A stretch of DNA of 64,000 nt from Xestospongia bergquistia (GCA_963965975.1 OZ014411.1:24535249-24599248); one strand, 5' to 3'; shown: positions 1 through 14,215, counted from the stretch's first letter. The notes: a model not told the origin generated them from the letters alone. Translations and numbers: made by a program.

Positions 1-296
1 TCATTTAATTAATGTTGATCTTATAAACAAAGTAGAGTTCAATTGTATGACTAGTTGAAATATTCGATCATCTATTCATTATACTCAAAGATAGGACTGT
101 CATAATGAACTATACAATAGTCTTTATAATGCTAACTTCTATTCACTATTTGATCAGTCAAACAGATATACCACATTTTTGGAAATACTAACACAGTGTT
201 GTAAATGAAAATAATTAATGTGTATAATATGAAACTACAAAAATCTACTACACACAAGTTTTGATCCAATTTTAAAATTTGTTCTCATAAGTAATA
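1..296. other. 3' flank of receptor A
   Basis: AT-rich sequence downstream of the stop of receptor A. It is closely matched around 13940-14150 (downstream of C) and 18240-18415 (downstream of D), so it belongs to the duplicated unit and probably holds the 3' UTR. No other gene is visible. Confidence 0.6.
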
Positions 297-3132
297 TTAA
301 GTAGTGACCCTCAGTATATCATAGTCTGTTCCCTCATAAATGTGTTCATCAGTTACTTCATAAGTTCTTTCTTGATCAACTATCTCATATAATGCTTCAT
401 TGTGATTTCTGCATAATAGAATTAATTACATTACTAGTTATAATTAACTTATAGAATGCTTTAAATTTATTACAATTATATAATGAATTAAACCAATTAA
501 ATCAAGGACAACTTTGAAACAAAACATGCCTCACTGTTGTCATTATATCAAATAAATTGTCTAAAGTCTAAGAAAGAACATTTAACTCCTTCTCATTGAT
601 AACTTGGAGGGAAATACTGTCAGGTATTTACTTGTCTTACTCTACAAATAGTACCACCTATTATGTGTATTATTGGCCCTCTCCATAGTTTTAAAGTACT
701 GACCAGTCTCATATTTTATAAATGATTCTAAGTCAGTATTGTGTAATTTAAGTGACTGTCAAATAGTTAGACAATTTGATCACTGTCAAGACAAGTCAAT
801 TAATTGTATGTCCAGGTACTACACAATAGCTATTATACATAACTTACGGCATATTATCATGACTATAATTAGTTGTATCGTTAACGTTGATATAATATGA
901 TTGATCCATTGCCTTTTCATGACATGGTGTTGGAGTAATAGTTGTCATAGCAATAGACATTCTGTTACTATAAAGTAACAAAATAACATCAACTAATATA
1001 CTAAATGTCTTCTTACTTTGTACTACAATATCTCTTCTTGTAACAACAGAGCAGAAGTACATTGCACAAAACTATTAGAATTAGTAATATCACTACTGCT
1101 AATGATATACCAATTATAGGAACTATACAAATGTCCTTTAGTTTCAATGAAGCAGTAGAGGAGATAGGAGAAGCTGTAACTGTTATTAGTGATGACTCTG
1201 TTGATAATACTTGTCCTGGTATTAGTACAGTCATTGGTGAAGATATTGGAGCATTATATTCCACACCATTAACTGTTACTACACTTGATATTTGAAATAT
1301 ATACTCTGTTCCCACTTGTAGATTTGATACTCCCAGTATTGTTACAGATGATGGTAGCTCAATAACTTTGAATGCCACTTCATCAACTTGTTTATATTGT
1401 AGTATATAATTTGTCAGATATATATTGTCCAATGGAGTCCATGATATCAAAGTCATACCTTCAATTAGCTGTACAGAAAGATCTTCTACAACTGTAAAGG
1501 ACAATTACAATACTTAACAACATATTAGATTACTTACCTGGTAGATCTATAGTATAAAATTGTTTATCAGTCCATTCTCCTGGTCCTACACTGGTACTTG
1601 CTCTCACTCCAATGGTATAATTAGTATATGGAAGCAATCCTTCTATACTGTACTGTGTATTGATTGTATAGGCCATACTGTATGGACCATTACTGTTAAT
1701 CTCTCTATAACGTATCTCATACATGATAATGACACCATTGGGCACTGTGGGGGCATTCCATGTAATGTTGATCATATGCACATCTATACCACTTTGAATT
1801 AAACCAGTTACCAGACAAGGCTGTTGTGTCAAATTAGTGGCTAAAATAATTAAAGCATTCATAAATATGATGTCAGTTATTATTCATTGACTCACAGAAA
1901 GTCACAGTAGCAATGTCACTATGATCACTAGGTAGTATTGTACTACTCTCATTCCCATATGACACTACAAAAAAGTTATATGTCTCAGATGAACTGAGTC
2001 CGGAGTTTATATTCAACTCTGTGCTTGAGGTAGTTCCAGCACTCATAACAGAATTATTATTACTACAGAGTTGATAGAACACCTCATAGCCAGCCACTCC
2101 TGAAACAGGTGACCAAGAAAGCTGTACATGAGCTAGACCTGCATTCAGTCTTGTAGCAGTAAGACCAGTAGGAGTACCAGCAACTATAACATATATGGAT
2201 ATTGTTCACACCATTTATTTCGATGATTTTACTAACCACTTATAGGTTGTGATGAAGTACTACTATTCCTAGCAGTGACGCCACGAATATTACCAGCATC
2301 TACTCTTGCATTAGATACAGTGCACTGATAGATACCAGCCTGTCTCATCCTCAATGTCACTGTCACCTGTGTAACAGATGCTGTTCCATTGACTACTACA
2401 CGAGACAGGTCACCACTTGCAATGTCAACTGGATTATTTCCGTCTGTACAAGTGACATCAGTAGGAGGTCCATCAGACACATTGAAAGTGAGAGTGAAGA
2501 CTGGAGGGTTAGCATTTCTTGGGGAGATTAGAGAGAACTGCATTGAGGAGTCTGCATCAGGACCATCTATATAGAAGTGAAATATATCATCACTTTATTA
2601 CTACATAAACTTATTCACTGACTATTGGTATAGTAAACATAATCTCCATATGCGCCTACCACTAGGGTTTGATTAATCCTATTCTCATCAGGAATGATAC
2701 AAGTGTACAGACCCTCATATCCAGATAGTCCAACTCTTCTAACTAGTGCAATCTGACCTGAAAATTTTGTGGAGTATGTTGGATTTGATTCATGAAAGTT
2801 TCCAATTGAAGTAGCCAATGGTACTATAGTACCATCAGGATAATACCACACTCCAATGTTAGAGTCATTATTAGCACTTTGACACCATAAGACATCAATG
2901 GTACCATCATTATTCCTATCTCCGTCAAAGAACTGTCCACCACGAATCATTGAGAAGTCTGGTATTATCTTTGTCTCATAGGGCAGATATAGTTGAACAC
3001 CTATGACCATGAACTATGTTAATAATGATTCTAGTAAATCCTTGATTACTCACCATTACTAGGTCTGTTATTAGGTTGTTCTCCAGCTCCTTGTAGGACT
3101 AGTAGTAAGACACAAGATAATACAAATATCAT
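297..3132 (-). CDS. Ig/FN3 receptor A, single-pass, tyrosine-rich tail
   Basis: Eight exons, in transcript order: 3132-3054, 3000-2623, 2566-2237, 2183-1896, 1840-1538, 1491-1017, 967-848, 408-297. Donors and acceptors follow GT-AG, phases match, and the total of 2085 nt gives 694 aa without internal stops. Residues 1-20 form a signal peptide (start MIFVLSCVLLLVLQ). Exons 2 and 3 each encode an Ig-like domain (YTC and YQC closing motifs). Exons 4-6 encode three FN3 domains, and a membrane helix lies near residues 582-606. The cytoplasmic tail carries YINV, LYEIV, TYEVT, IYEGT and YDIL, suited to SH2 docking if phosphorylated; YINV fits a pYxN Grb2-type site. There is no kinase domain. The role is inferred: a cell-surface adhesion or recognition receptor signalling through tyrosine phosphorylation. 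Genes B and C are tandem paralogs. Exon boundaries are firm; ligand unknown. Confidence 0.85.
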
Positions 3133-5070
3133 CTTCTCTTTGGACTATTAGTGCTTTGGGGAAGCTAAAGATAGTAGTAAGGCTAATATAATGCTGTACT
3201 AGATTCTTGCTAGTGTGAAAGTACTGGTTAGTTACAGATACTTTTATCCAAGTCTTGCTTATGGCTTCAATCATTGGGCATTAAATTAAAGCTTGCTACA
3301 AGCACAAAGGCTGCACTACAAAGGTTAAGAATGTACTACAACTGAACATGTTTGGCTTCTGTATTGGCTTGAACTAACTTGACTTTTGTGTATTATTCAA
3401 GATTGGATTTTGCATTTTATTGGTAAAACAATGGTGATAAACTTGGTTGAAATGACACAATGTTTTAAAAGTGTAAGGAGAGTTTTTCAGACTGACAGAC
3501 TCTGGTAATACTATTGTTTTGGAACAGCTATAACTATAATTAAAAGTATTTTAACAAAGGGATCTATAGTATTAGTATATATAACTAAAATAAATATTAT
3601 GATAATTGCAAACTGTTATTTATAACTAACATTCATAGCTAAATAATATGCTTTTGAGTTATTGTTCTGTGGTAATACTGCACTGTAACATGTGCAACAA
3701 CACCCCCACAGTCAATGTTGCATATACACTGTATTGATCTGTTTGTTATGGTGAAAATTTGGGATTTTGTCCTTTTTTAATTTTCAATTTACTTGAATAT
3801 CGAATAACTGAAATATAAAAACAAACCTTTATACTCTCTCCATATTGCTAATAATAAATGGTGACCTTTCATTATTTATGTGGGTGAAGGTTGATTTAAG
3901 CTAGGTTGTATAAACAGTGTTGTATGAGTTCACAACTTTATGCCCTGATTTTCTATGAGAGTACAAGTTATAAATAAACTACTCCAATAATTGGGCTATG
4001 CTTAGGATATATAGTTTTGTATGAGTTGACAATCAAATATTAAGTTCAATGATACAAAGTCTTTTAATTTGTTTTCAATCATCAGAATTGCATTCTTTGC
4101 TGCTAACGTTGACATTTTAGTCTCAAGTTAACATTGCCTGTTCCCTTTGAAAAGTTGACAACACCAGTCTATTTAGTGTTAATCTTATGCACAATAATAA
4201 TAGCATATGTATAATGCAAAAGGTTGTTTCATAGATTGATAAGTACACATAAGTCTTGCAAATCTCAGTGATATATAACAATAAAGAACTTGAACAAAAG
4301 GTCAAAGTTCACGTCCATATTTGATAAGAAAAGTATTGAGAGATAAAAAGCTTTTGGCAGTAATAATTTAAGTGTTAACTAGAGGTACAGGCTGAATTAA
4401 AGCTAACAGCAGCCTAAAAGAAGTTGCTATAATCATTTTATTTATTGACATCCACAAAAATGATTAAAAATCATTTTAAACTATAATTCAGTTAATGTTT
4501 AATACCAATATAACACTATTCATTATACATTCACTGATTATAGATAGCAGATACGCTTATATTTGTGTTTATTGTTGACATCTAGTATCACTAGAATACA
4601 GTATACATTGTAATATGGTAAAAACAATTGGTAAAGATATTAATATATTAATATTTGTTATTATAATAAGTTCATTGCCTGATTGTATAATTTAATTATT
4701 GCCTATGAACTTTATGACATAAAATTGACACAATCATTTATGTGTATTGTCATGGTGACCATTGACTGCTATAGAAGTATATAAAGTTTACAGAGTTAAA
4801 GATATTATAACAGCTACTCAATTAGGTCAGTACTAGTCTAATACTTATTTCTCACAGTAGAGTTTAGAAGATCTAGTAAAACAGATCAAGGAATAAAATA
4901 TTAAGAGCTAAGTATACTCAATAATTTAATTAATTAGTAGGAAACTAGATAACTTGATCTCTTTTTACCACCTTATTGTGGATTATATTTAATAAACCTT
5001 TCCACTAGCTGTGTTATTACTGAAACACCGGGTAATATGGAGTGGTATGACAATATTTGAAACCATCGTT

Positions 5071-5392
5071 CTTGAGATATAGCTGATTTCTTTGGTATTC
5101 AATATCATGGATTGAACACAAGGTTCATTATATTGGAGAATTATTGGTGGTGGAGACTACCTGTCTGAGTACATTAATTGTCTTTGAAGTGGTAGTGAAG
5201 TCATTTCAAGTACTGCTAGTCACTAGAATAACTTGAGATATAGCTGATTTCTTTGGTATTCAATATCATGGATTGAACACAAGGTTCATTATATTGGAGA
5301 ATTATTGGTGGTGGAGACTACCTGTCTGAGTACATTAATTGTCTTTGAAGTGGTAGTGAAGTCATTTCAAGTACTGCTAGCCACTAGAATAA
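5071..5392. repeat. 161-bp direct tandem duplication, two copies
   Basis: Copy 1 starts at 5071 and copy 2 at 5232, both with cttgagatatagctgatttc, and they are nearly identical to the end (copy 1 reads gtcactagaataact, copy 2 gccactagaataact). The equivalent place upstream of receptor B (about 10620-10800) has one diverged copy, so the second copy is local and recent. Confidence 0.9.
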
Positions 5393-5555
5393 CTGTCTGC
5401 AATAACAATATAAGTTTTGCCACAGTAAAAAGCTGTCTTTTCGTTTAAGACACCGAAATATGCAATCAATTGTGATGTCACATTCTAAGTCCAACCGCAC
5501 GAGTAACATATCATAATTATGTTTAGTAAGTACAAAAGAATGATATAGTCTCGTT

Positions 5556-5622
5556 CCCAGATGCCCACTCGCTAATATAAAAAAGGTCGACCGTTTCTGT
5601 ATTAGCGAGTGGGCGTCTCAGG
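5556..5622. repeat. Short inverted repeat (hairpin, MITE-like)
   Basis: Left arm 5556-5578 contains atgcccactcgctaata; right arm 5599-5622 contains tattagcgagtgggcgtc, its near-perfect reverse complement, with a spacer of about 20 nt holding ggtcgacc. The arms are richer in GC than the surroundings. It could be a decayed miniature transposon or a structured site. Confidence 0.75.
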
Positions 5623-7154
5623 ATGAGGATGTGACATAACGTTGTAATTAGTGCGTCATTTCCCCACCCACATTGCTGTCTCTTAAAAATTTACCTAGCA
5701 ACTGATTTAGCAGTTACTGATTCACATAGGCAGAGAGACACACTATGAAAAATGTTATGAATGTTTTATTGGATGTTGAGGCTGGCAGCTAAAGTTATTT
5801 GGAACAAAATTTTGACTCCAATGTATAAAATTGAGAGCACTAGACCTTGCTAAATACGTGCTACTTATATGCCACAAAACATCAATACATATTACAATGC
5901 TACAATATTTATTGATTGAGTAATTGAGTATCTTAGTGTGTTATATTGAGAAAAAGCTAAACATTTGACATCCCAATCAAAGTCATTTTATCATTCATTT
6001 TAATGCCCCTATCTGAACATGGGTAGTACAAACCATTTCCTCCATTTCTAATATCCTTTATTCATGAATAGTATATAATTAAGTGTCTTAGAGTGTGATA
6101 TTGACAAGAAACTAAATGTTTAACTATGACTCAATATGGATATATCAATACTATTATCACATAAACTTTCAGACTCTGTAAATCTATGTCAATATTTGCC
6201 TCTGTTACTAGTACATAATCTATTATAATATAATACATCATAAATACAATTTATAAACAATTTGAACTTATAATTGAATCATGTCTAGCTATTGCAGGAG
6301 AGTGCATCACTGTAAAAACTGATTGCAGTTGGCCAATTTAACCAATATATGGTTATAAAAAGATTGCATGTCAAATTAATTGATGATACAAAGTAAAGTA
6401 ATATCATACATGCATTATATTTTTGATTGTGATGTTTTGACAGATAATTTACTATGCATACCTTATGAAATTTAACAACTTTATCCATTTACATTATAGT
6501 ACTAAGAAATATATAGTGCGTTCACATAAGCCATGCTTGGATTTGTTTTCTGTGAAGAAAAATAACATGCTGCTTTTACCCATTATCCATGTGGAAAGGT
6601 TAACAGACAAGACTGGCCACCTGGTAACCTCTCTATTGCAATAAAGTCAAGCAACTTCATCATTTAGAAAAAAATCTTTCTTAGTGCATACACGATACCA
6701 ATAATTGGCAGAATATATAAACTTTACGAAAATAAACATAATATAAAAATATTAAATTAATGAATACACCATTAATGAAATAAGTCTTGCCATGTATAAG
6801 GGCTTGTATATATGCATTTCTGCATTCAAACTTGTGTTTATAACAACAGAAACAATTGACCTACTGTATACTATTGTATGTTGATATGTATGACTAAAAA
6901 CAAACATTACATAATTAGAATATTATCGATATGAAATAAAGCCCAGCAATATATTAGTCATCAACAAAGACAATAGTAGAGTATAAATTAATGCATTAAA
7001 AAGTAGTCTTTGTGGTTTATTGCCCTACAATTGAAGTCATCCATTTTTTAAAATACTAACACAGTGTTACTAAAGAAAAAAAAATAAAAACATAAAATGA
7101 TACTTAAAAAGTCTACAAATGACAAGTTTGATGCACTGCACTGTTAAAATGTTC

Positions 7155-9682
7155 TCATAATATAGTTAAGTACTGATGTCCATCCAGCATATCATTATCT
7201 GCTCCCTCAGTAATTTCATAAGTTCTTTCTTGATCAACTATCTCATATAATGGTTCTTTATGTTTTCTGTATGATAGAATTAGTTGCATTACTAGTTTGT
7301 AAATTGTACATAAGCTAGATGACTTGACTAATATAGTCAAGACAAGTCAATTAATTGCATGTTCAGGTATTGCACAATAGCTATTATATATAACTTACAG
7401 CATATTATCATGACTATAATAAGTTGCATTTCTAACATTGATATAGTATAATTGATCCACTACCTTTACATGACATGGTGTTAGAGTATTGCTTGTCATA
7501 GTAATGGACACTTTGCTACTACAAAGAAAAATTAAAATCACCTAACATACTAGATTTCTTCTTACTTTGTACTACAATATCTCTTCTTGTAAGAACAGAG
7601 CAGTAGTCCATTAAACAAAACTATCAGAATTAGTAATATCACTACTGCTAATGATATACCAATTATAGGAACTATACAAATTTCTTTTTGTTGCAATGAA
7701 GGAGTAGAGAGGACAGAAGAAGCTGTAACAGTTATTAGTGATGAATCTGTTGATAATACTTGTCCTGGTATTAGTACAGTCAATGGTGAAGATATTGAAG
7801 CATTATATTTAACACCACTAGCTGTTACTACACTTGATATTTGAAATATATACTCTGTTCCCACTTGTAGATTTGATACACCCAGTATTGTTACAGATGA
7901 TGGTAGCTCAATAACTTTGAATGCCACTTGATTAATTTGTTTATATTGTAGTATATAGCTTGTCAGATATATGTTATCCAATGGACTCCATGATATCAAA
8001 ATAGTCCCTTCAATTAGCTGTATAGAAAAATTTTCTACAACTGAAAAGGACAGTTATTATACTTAACAACTGTATTAGATATTTACCTGGTAGATGTATA
8101 GTATCAAATTGTTTATCAGTCCATTCTCCTGGTCCTATACTGGTACTTGCTCTCACTCCAATGGTATAATTAGTATATGGAAGCAATCCTTCTATGCTGT
8201 ACTGTGTATTAATTGTATAGGCCATACTGTATGGACCATTACTGTTAAACTCTCTATAACGTATTTCATACATGATAATGACACTATTGCGTAATGTGGG
8301 GGTATTCCATGTGATGTTGATCGTGTTTACATTTACACCACTTTGAGTTAAACCAGTTACCACACAAGGTTGTTGTGACAAATTAGTGGTGGGTGTAGCT
8401 AAAATAATTAAAGTATTATGATGCAGTTATTATTCATTCACTCACAGAAAGTCACAGTAGCAATGTTACTATGATCACTAGGTACTATTGTACTACCCTC
8501 GCTGCCATATGACACTACAAAAAAGTTATACGTCTCAAATAAACTGAGTCCTGATTTTACATTCATCTCTGTAGTAGTGGTAGTTCCAGCACTCATAACA
8601 GAATTATTATTACTACAGAGTTGATAGAACACCTCATAGCCACTCACTCCTGAAACAGGTGACCAAGAAAGCTGTACATGAGCTAGACCTGTGTTCAGTC
8701 TAGTAGCAGTAAGACCAGTAGGAATACCAGCAACTATAACACATATGGATATTATTCACACCATTTATTTTGATGATTTTACTAACCAGTTATAGGTTGT
8801 GATGAAGTACTACTATTCCCAGCAGTGAAGCCACGAATAGTACCAGCATCTACTCTTGCATTGGATACAGTGCACTGATAAATACCAGCCTGTCTCATCC
8901 TCAATGTCACTGTCACCTGTGTAACAGATGCTGTTCGATTTACTACCACACGAGACAGGTCACCACTAGCAATGTCAACTGGATTACTTCCATCTGTGCA
9001 AGTGACATCAGTAGGAGGTCCATTAGACACATTGAAAGTGAGAGTGAAGACTGGAGGGTTAGCATTTCTTGGGGAGATTAGAGAGAACTGCATTGAAGAG
9101 TCTGCATCAGGACCATCTATATAGGAGTAAAATATATCATCACTTTATTACTACATAAACTTAGTCACTGACCATTAGTATTATAAACATAATCTCCGTA
9201 TGCTCCTACCACTAGGGTTTGATTAATTCCATTCTCATCAGGAATAATACAAGTGTATAGACCCTCATATCCAGATAGTCCAACTCTTCTAGCTAGTGCA
9301 ATCTGACCTGAAAATCTCTTGGAGTATGTTGGACTTGGTGAATGAAAGTTTCCAATTGAAGTAGCCAATGGTACTATAGTACCATCAGGATAATACCACA
9401 CTCCAATATTAGAGTCATTATTAGCACTCTGACACCACAAGACATCAATGGTACTATCATTATTTTTATGTCCATCAAAGAACTGTCCACCACGAATCAT
9501 TGAGAAGTCTGGTATTATCTTTGTCTCATAGGGCAGATATAGTTGAACACCTATGATCATGAACTATGTTAATAATGATTCTAGTAAACCCTTGATTACT
9601 CACCATTACTAGGTCTGCTGTTAGGTTGTTGTCCAGCTCCTTGTAGGACTAGTAGTAAGACACAAGACAATACAAATATCAT
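7155..9682 (-). CDS. Ig/FN3 receptor B, single-pass, tyrosine-rich tail
   Basis: Tandem paralog of A with the same eight-exon plan: 9682-9604, 9550-9173, 9116-8787, 8733-8446, 8398-8087, 8040-7566, 7518-7399, 7266-7155. All phases match; 2094 nt, 697 aa. Order: signal peptide, two Ig-like domains, three FN3 domains, membrane helix (start of helix IVPIIGISLAVVILL), tail. Exon 5 is 9 nt longer than in A. The tail keeps YINV, LYEIV and TYEIT, but its end differs from A: the IYEGT and YDIL sites are replaced by a segment ending in QYLTIL, a YxxI-type site. The N-terminal Ig exon is closer to C, so A, B and C are not related by simple stepwise duplication. Function is inferred as for A: surface recognition with phosphotyrosine signalling. 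Confidence 0.85.
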
Positions 9683-12600
9683 CTTCTCTTTGACTATTAG
9701 TGCTTTGGGGAAGTCAAAGATAGTAGTAAGGATAATATAATGCTGTACTAGACTCTTGCTTGTATAAAAGTACTGGTTAATTACAAATGCTTTCATCCAT
9801 GTTTGGCTTATGGCTTCAATAATTATAGCTTACTTCAAAGACTCCACTACAAAGTGAACTCTTACTACAAAGACTGGATTACGCATGTCTGGCTTCTATA
9901 CAGGTTAAGTATTTCAGTACTGTGTGTGTGTGTTTTAATTTGGTTTTTTGGATTAAATTTCAGTTATATATTGTTTTGGTATGACATTGGTAACAAAAAC
10001 TTGGCTGAAATGATACAATGCTTTTTAAAGTATAATGGAGAGTTTTTAGACTCTATTAGACTATTACCGCATTCACTAATTGCAGATGGCAGATACTTGT
10101 GTTTATTGTTGACATCTACTATCACTAGAATATGGTATACATTGTAATATGGTAAACGAATTGGTAAAGATAATAACATATTAATATTTGTTATTATGTT
10201 GAGTTCATGTCTTGATGTATACTGTATATATTTTAACAGTAACAATAATATAATTGACATAATAAATTTTCATCTTGATAACCATCAACTGATGAATTGG
10301 AAGGATATCTAACATTTTTGTTGTTCAAGATTTTACAACAACTACTCAATATACACTTTAGGCCAGTCTAATGCTTACTTCTCACAGTAGAGTTTACATT
10401 ATCTAGTAAAATCGATTGAGGAATAAAATATTAGGAGGTAAGTATATTCCTATTGTATGAGCATGTGTCAATCAATAGTTTAAATTATTTATGAGAAAAA
10501 TAGACAACTTGATCTCTTTTCCCACCTTATTGTGAATATATTCAATAAACCTTTCCACTAATTATGTTATTACTGAGTCACTGGGTAACAAGGAGTAGTA
10601 AGACAATGTTTGAAACAATTGTTCTTGAGAAATAGTTGATTTCTTTGGTATTCAATAGCAAGGAGTGAACATGAGGTCCATTATTAGAGAATCATTGGTG
10701 GGGAAGACCATAGACAGCAAACACCTGTCTCAGTACATTAATTGTCTTTGAAGTGGTAATGGAGACATTTCAAGTACTGCTGGCCACTAGAATGATTATC
10801 TACAATAATGTAATACATCTTGCCACAGTAAAGACCTGTTTGTGTACATGAATTGTAATTACATACTTGAAACTAGCAACTGAATCTGTAACTAATGTTT
10901 CATATAAGTGAGGTGATTAACCATGTTGTAAGAGTTTTGTTGGAATGTTGAAGCTGGCAGCAAGTTGGTTAAAGTTAGCAGCATATTGGTAATACAAGTC
11001 AGTTGTAACTCAATTTCTATCTCAATCTATAGAACAATTAAGATGAATAGACTGTGCATGCTATACCTGCTACTTATGTACCACAACACATTGATACAAA
11101 TTACAATGCTACAATAATCATTGAGAGTGAGTACTTAGTAACTTAGTGGTTCATATCGAAAAAAGCTAAACATTTGACATCCCAATTAAAGTTATTTTAT
11201 CATTCATTTGAATGTCCCCTAGATGTAGGTGATCAATACAAGCCATTTCCTTCACTTTTTTATTATCACTTTATTCATGAATAGTAAGTGATATTGACAA
11301 AAAGCTAAATATTTGACTATGACTCAATATGGATATATCAGTACTATTATCACATAAACTTTCAGACTCTTTAACTCTATATCCATATCTGCCTCTGTTA
11401 TGACTGCAAGTAAATTAATATAATATATAACGGACTCATAAATACAATTGTGATTTTGATGATTTGGCTTTCAAATGATATGAACTAACATATCTTTTTG
11501 ATTGTTTATTTATTATGCATTTATTGTGAAGTTTAACAGTTTTGTTGCTGATCTTATATACATTGTAGTACCAAGAATTATGTGTTGCCTAATTCATATT
11601 TGGTTTTGTTTTCTGTCACGAAACATAACTTGTACTATTTGAAAAGGTGTACAGACAAGACTGGCCACCTGACAACCCTTCTATTGCAATAAACTCAAGT
11701 AACTTTCCCAAATTTTTTAAAACTTTTTCTTTGTGCCTACATATGATGCCAATAGCTGGCTGGATATATAAACATTATAGAAATAAACATCTAATATAAT
11801 ACATAAAAAATCATGAAATTAATGAATGACCATTACCATCAAGTTCTATGGTAATAAAAACTAGCTATTCTCTTCAGTAACAATTTTTCTTCAGTAGTCT
11901 TTTATCAATTGCAACACCTTTATATACACATGGAAGCCAGCCTCTCCTTTTTATTTAAGGGAGGTGCAGACAGCATTGTAACAGAGACTATTCTAAGGAG
12001 GGGCTTGAAATGCAGCTATAGCAACTGACAAGCAGCTGTAAAGTAAAAATATAAATTATATACTCTACTAATTGTCATTCAACCAAGTCTTGGTTACCAT
12101 TAGTATTATCAAGTAAAGCCCAGTAATATATTAGTTATCAACAAAGACAATAGTAGGGTATAATTCAATACATTAAGAAGCCAAAAAGTAGTCTTTGTAG
12201 TTTATTGCCCTACAATTGAAGTCACGAGCAAGAGATGGATAATATTTCATGACCAAAGTATGGGTTCACTATGATTACATTTAATCTTAAATTTGTATAT
12301 AAAGCAGTACGCATGTACTTGGTGTATTCACTTGACCTTATAGACAAATGACTAAAATTAAAATTGATCATGTATTCATTGTACTGAAAGATAGGACAGT
12401 GACAGGCTTTACTTTGTGGTCAATCTTCAGCATCTATTAAAGTTGTAATAATAATATCACTGAAAACATTGATCAGCTGATTTTATCAATATATGATCAA
12501 TTTTCTTGCATATGAGACTACTGAGAAGTAGTATGTAGTAAACATCGCATTGTTTTCATAACTGATATATTGACTGACACTTGGCAGTTGTGTATATAGT

Positions 12601-14215
12601 TAATTGTAAAACCAGAGAAGATTCTGTTTAATGTCTCATTTGTTAACACAAGAATTTTCATGGTATTGGCCTATGTGTGAGAGCAGTCACGCACTATTAA
12701 GGTAGATAGTAGTATTGCCATGCATGATGTTTTGTAACTAGTGGATGCTGCCTAGTAACCGGAGCAGTAGTTTAGCTTTAGCTAAGAATTCTGGATACTA
12801 AGTAAGAAGCCCTGCAGGTTGAGTTGAGTTAGATCATTTAGCACAACAATGCCATTTTTTTTCTTTTTGATTTATTAAGTTAATTTACAGCCAATATAAT
12901 TATTAACATTTTTTATTCAGTTAGCAACGTCCAGCTCCTCACTAACAGCAACATTTATATGCACAGTACCTCGAGTGCCGTTGTCATCTTTAACATTATA
13001 CCAATAAATAAGTAGTGATCAGTTATAATGTAGTCATTAATTAAGCATCAACAAGTAAGTAATGATCAGTTATAATGTAGTTATTAATTAATTATTTAGC
13101 GTCTAGTCCTGAACTGCAAGTGTTATATTAACTTCTGTTTGATTGCAACCTCACTGTAAAATGGACATTAATACATACAGGAGGTATTCCATTAAAAAAT
13201 AAATATATCTTGTAAAAGTGAAGAACTAAAGACAATGGTAGTTTAGTGAACTAACTAGCACTTTATTATGTATTTCAACAGCTGACTGTACTGTATTGAG
13301 TTTATCAGTATATCAACTATATTATTAGTATAATAAATTGTAAATGCTCCATCTCAACCTATTTCAGTATCAGGAGTTCTTCCAGGCTAAGCTAGTGTCA
13401 TTTGAGTATATTGAACCACTGGAAGGGATATGAACCACTAGTCAATACTGATTGTATGCATATTGTCATGGCTATATTCCAAGTTTCTTTAAAAGATTGT
13501 TAGACATTGGCATTGCTAGCACACTTATTAAAAGATTGTCAAAACTATTTCAATTATGGTATTAAAAAACTCCACTATTTATGATTTAACTACGTCTTGG
13601 TTACCATAGAAATGAAATCCAATAAATGAATTATCTGTTTCCATAGAAATGAAGCCCAGTGTGTCTTGGTTGCCATACAAATGAAACCCAATAATAGCTT
13701 CTGAACAAAGGCAAATGAAGCCAAAAAAATAGTCTTTGTAGTTTGTCCAACAATTAAAGTCATGAGAAAGGGCTGGATAATATTTCAACAACAAAGCATA
13801 TGTCAGCCCTGACTATATTTTATCTTATTTTGCATATGCAAATATAGTAAGCATGCACTATGTGTATTCACTAGTGACACAGTCAGTAGACTGTATCACT
13901 AATTGAGATTCACAAAATAAATAATTGGTTACTCTTTTTACTTAAGGATAGGACTGTCATTATGAATTATACAATGCTCATTATAATGCTAACTAGTACT
14001 AGTATTCACTATTTGAACAGTCAAACACATTTTTAAATACTAACACAGTGTTACTAGCAAAAATTAATATGTCAAAACATAATATGAAACTACAAAAAAT
14101 CTACTACAGACAAGTTTTGATTCAATTTTAAAATTTGTTCTCATAAGTAATGTTAAGTAGTGACCCTCAGTATATCATAGTCTGCTCCCTCATAAATGTG
14201 TTCATCAGTTACTTC
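9683..14215. other. Spacer between receptors B and C
   Basis: About 4.5 kb without a supported gene. It repeats in diverged form much of the A-B spacer (for example 10620-10800 and 11090-11400), then holds extra sequence: short direct repeats at 13013-13095 and a repeated caatgaag/gaaatgaa motif near 13590-13710. The block ending near 14150 is the 3' flank of C. The original last codons of C (down to 14153) lie here, after its premature stop. Confidence 0.55.
13013..13095. repeat. Direct repeat of about 50 bp, two copies
   Basis: The string gatcagttataatgtag followed by ttaattaa-type sequence appears from about 13017 and again from about 13066, with near-identical flanks. It is non-coding. 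Confidence 0.7.

Larger units (their letters stand above)
3133..7154. other. Spacer between receptors A and B
   Basis: About 4 kb without a convincing gene. It holds the upstream region of A, a 161-bp tandem duplication (5071-5392), a short palindrome (5556-5622) and the 3' flank of B. Long stretches (roughly 5040-5400, 5880-6260 and 6960-7050) recur diverged in the B-C spacer, so the spacer was duplicated together with the gene. Confidence 0.6.

Noticed and set aside
9803-10260. Overlapping open frames on both strands upstream of receptor B
   Set aside because: No family features, no splice support, hydrophobic composition expected from AT-rich DNA, and the matching spacer region upstream of A is not open.
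13579-13794. Frame encoding repeated GFHFYGNQD-like units
   Set aside because: The peptide repeat comes from a short non-coding DNA repeat (ccatagaaatgaa type). No start context, splice sites or homologous frame in the other spacers.
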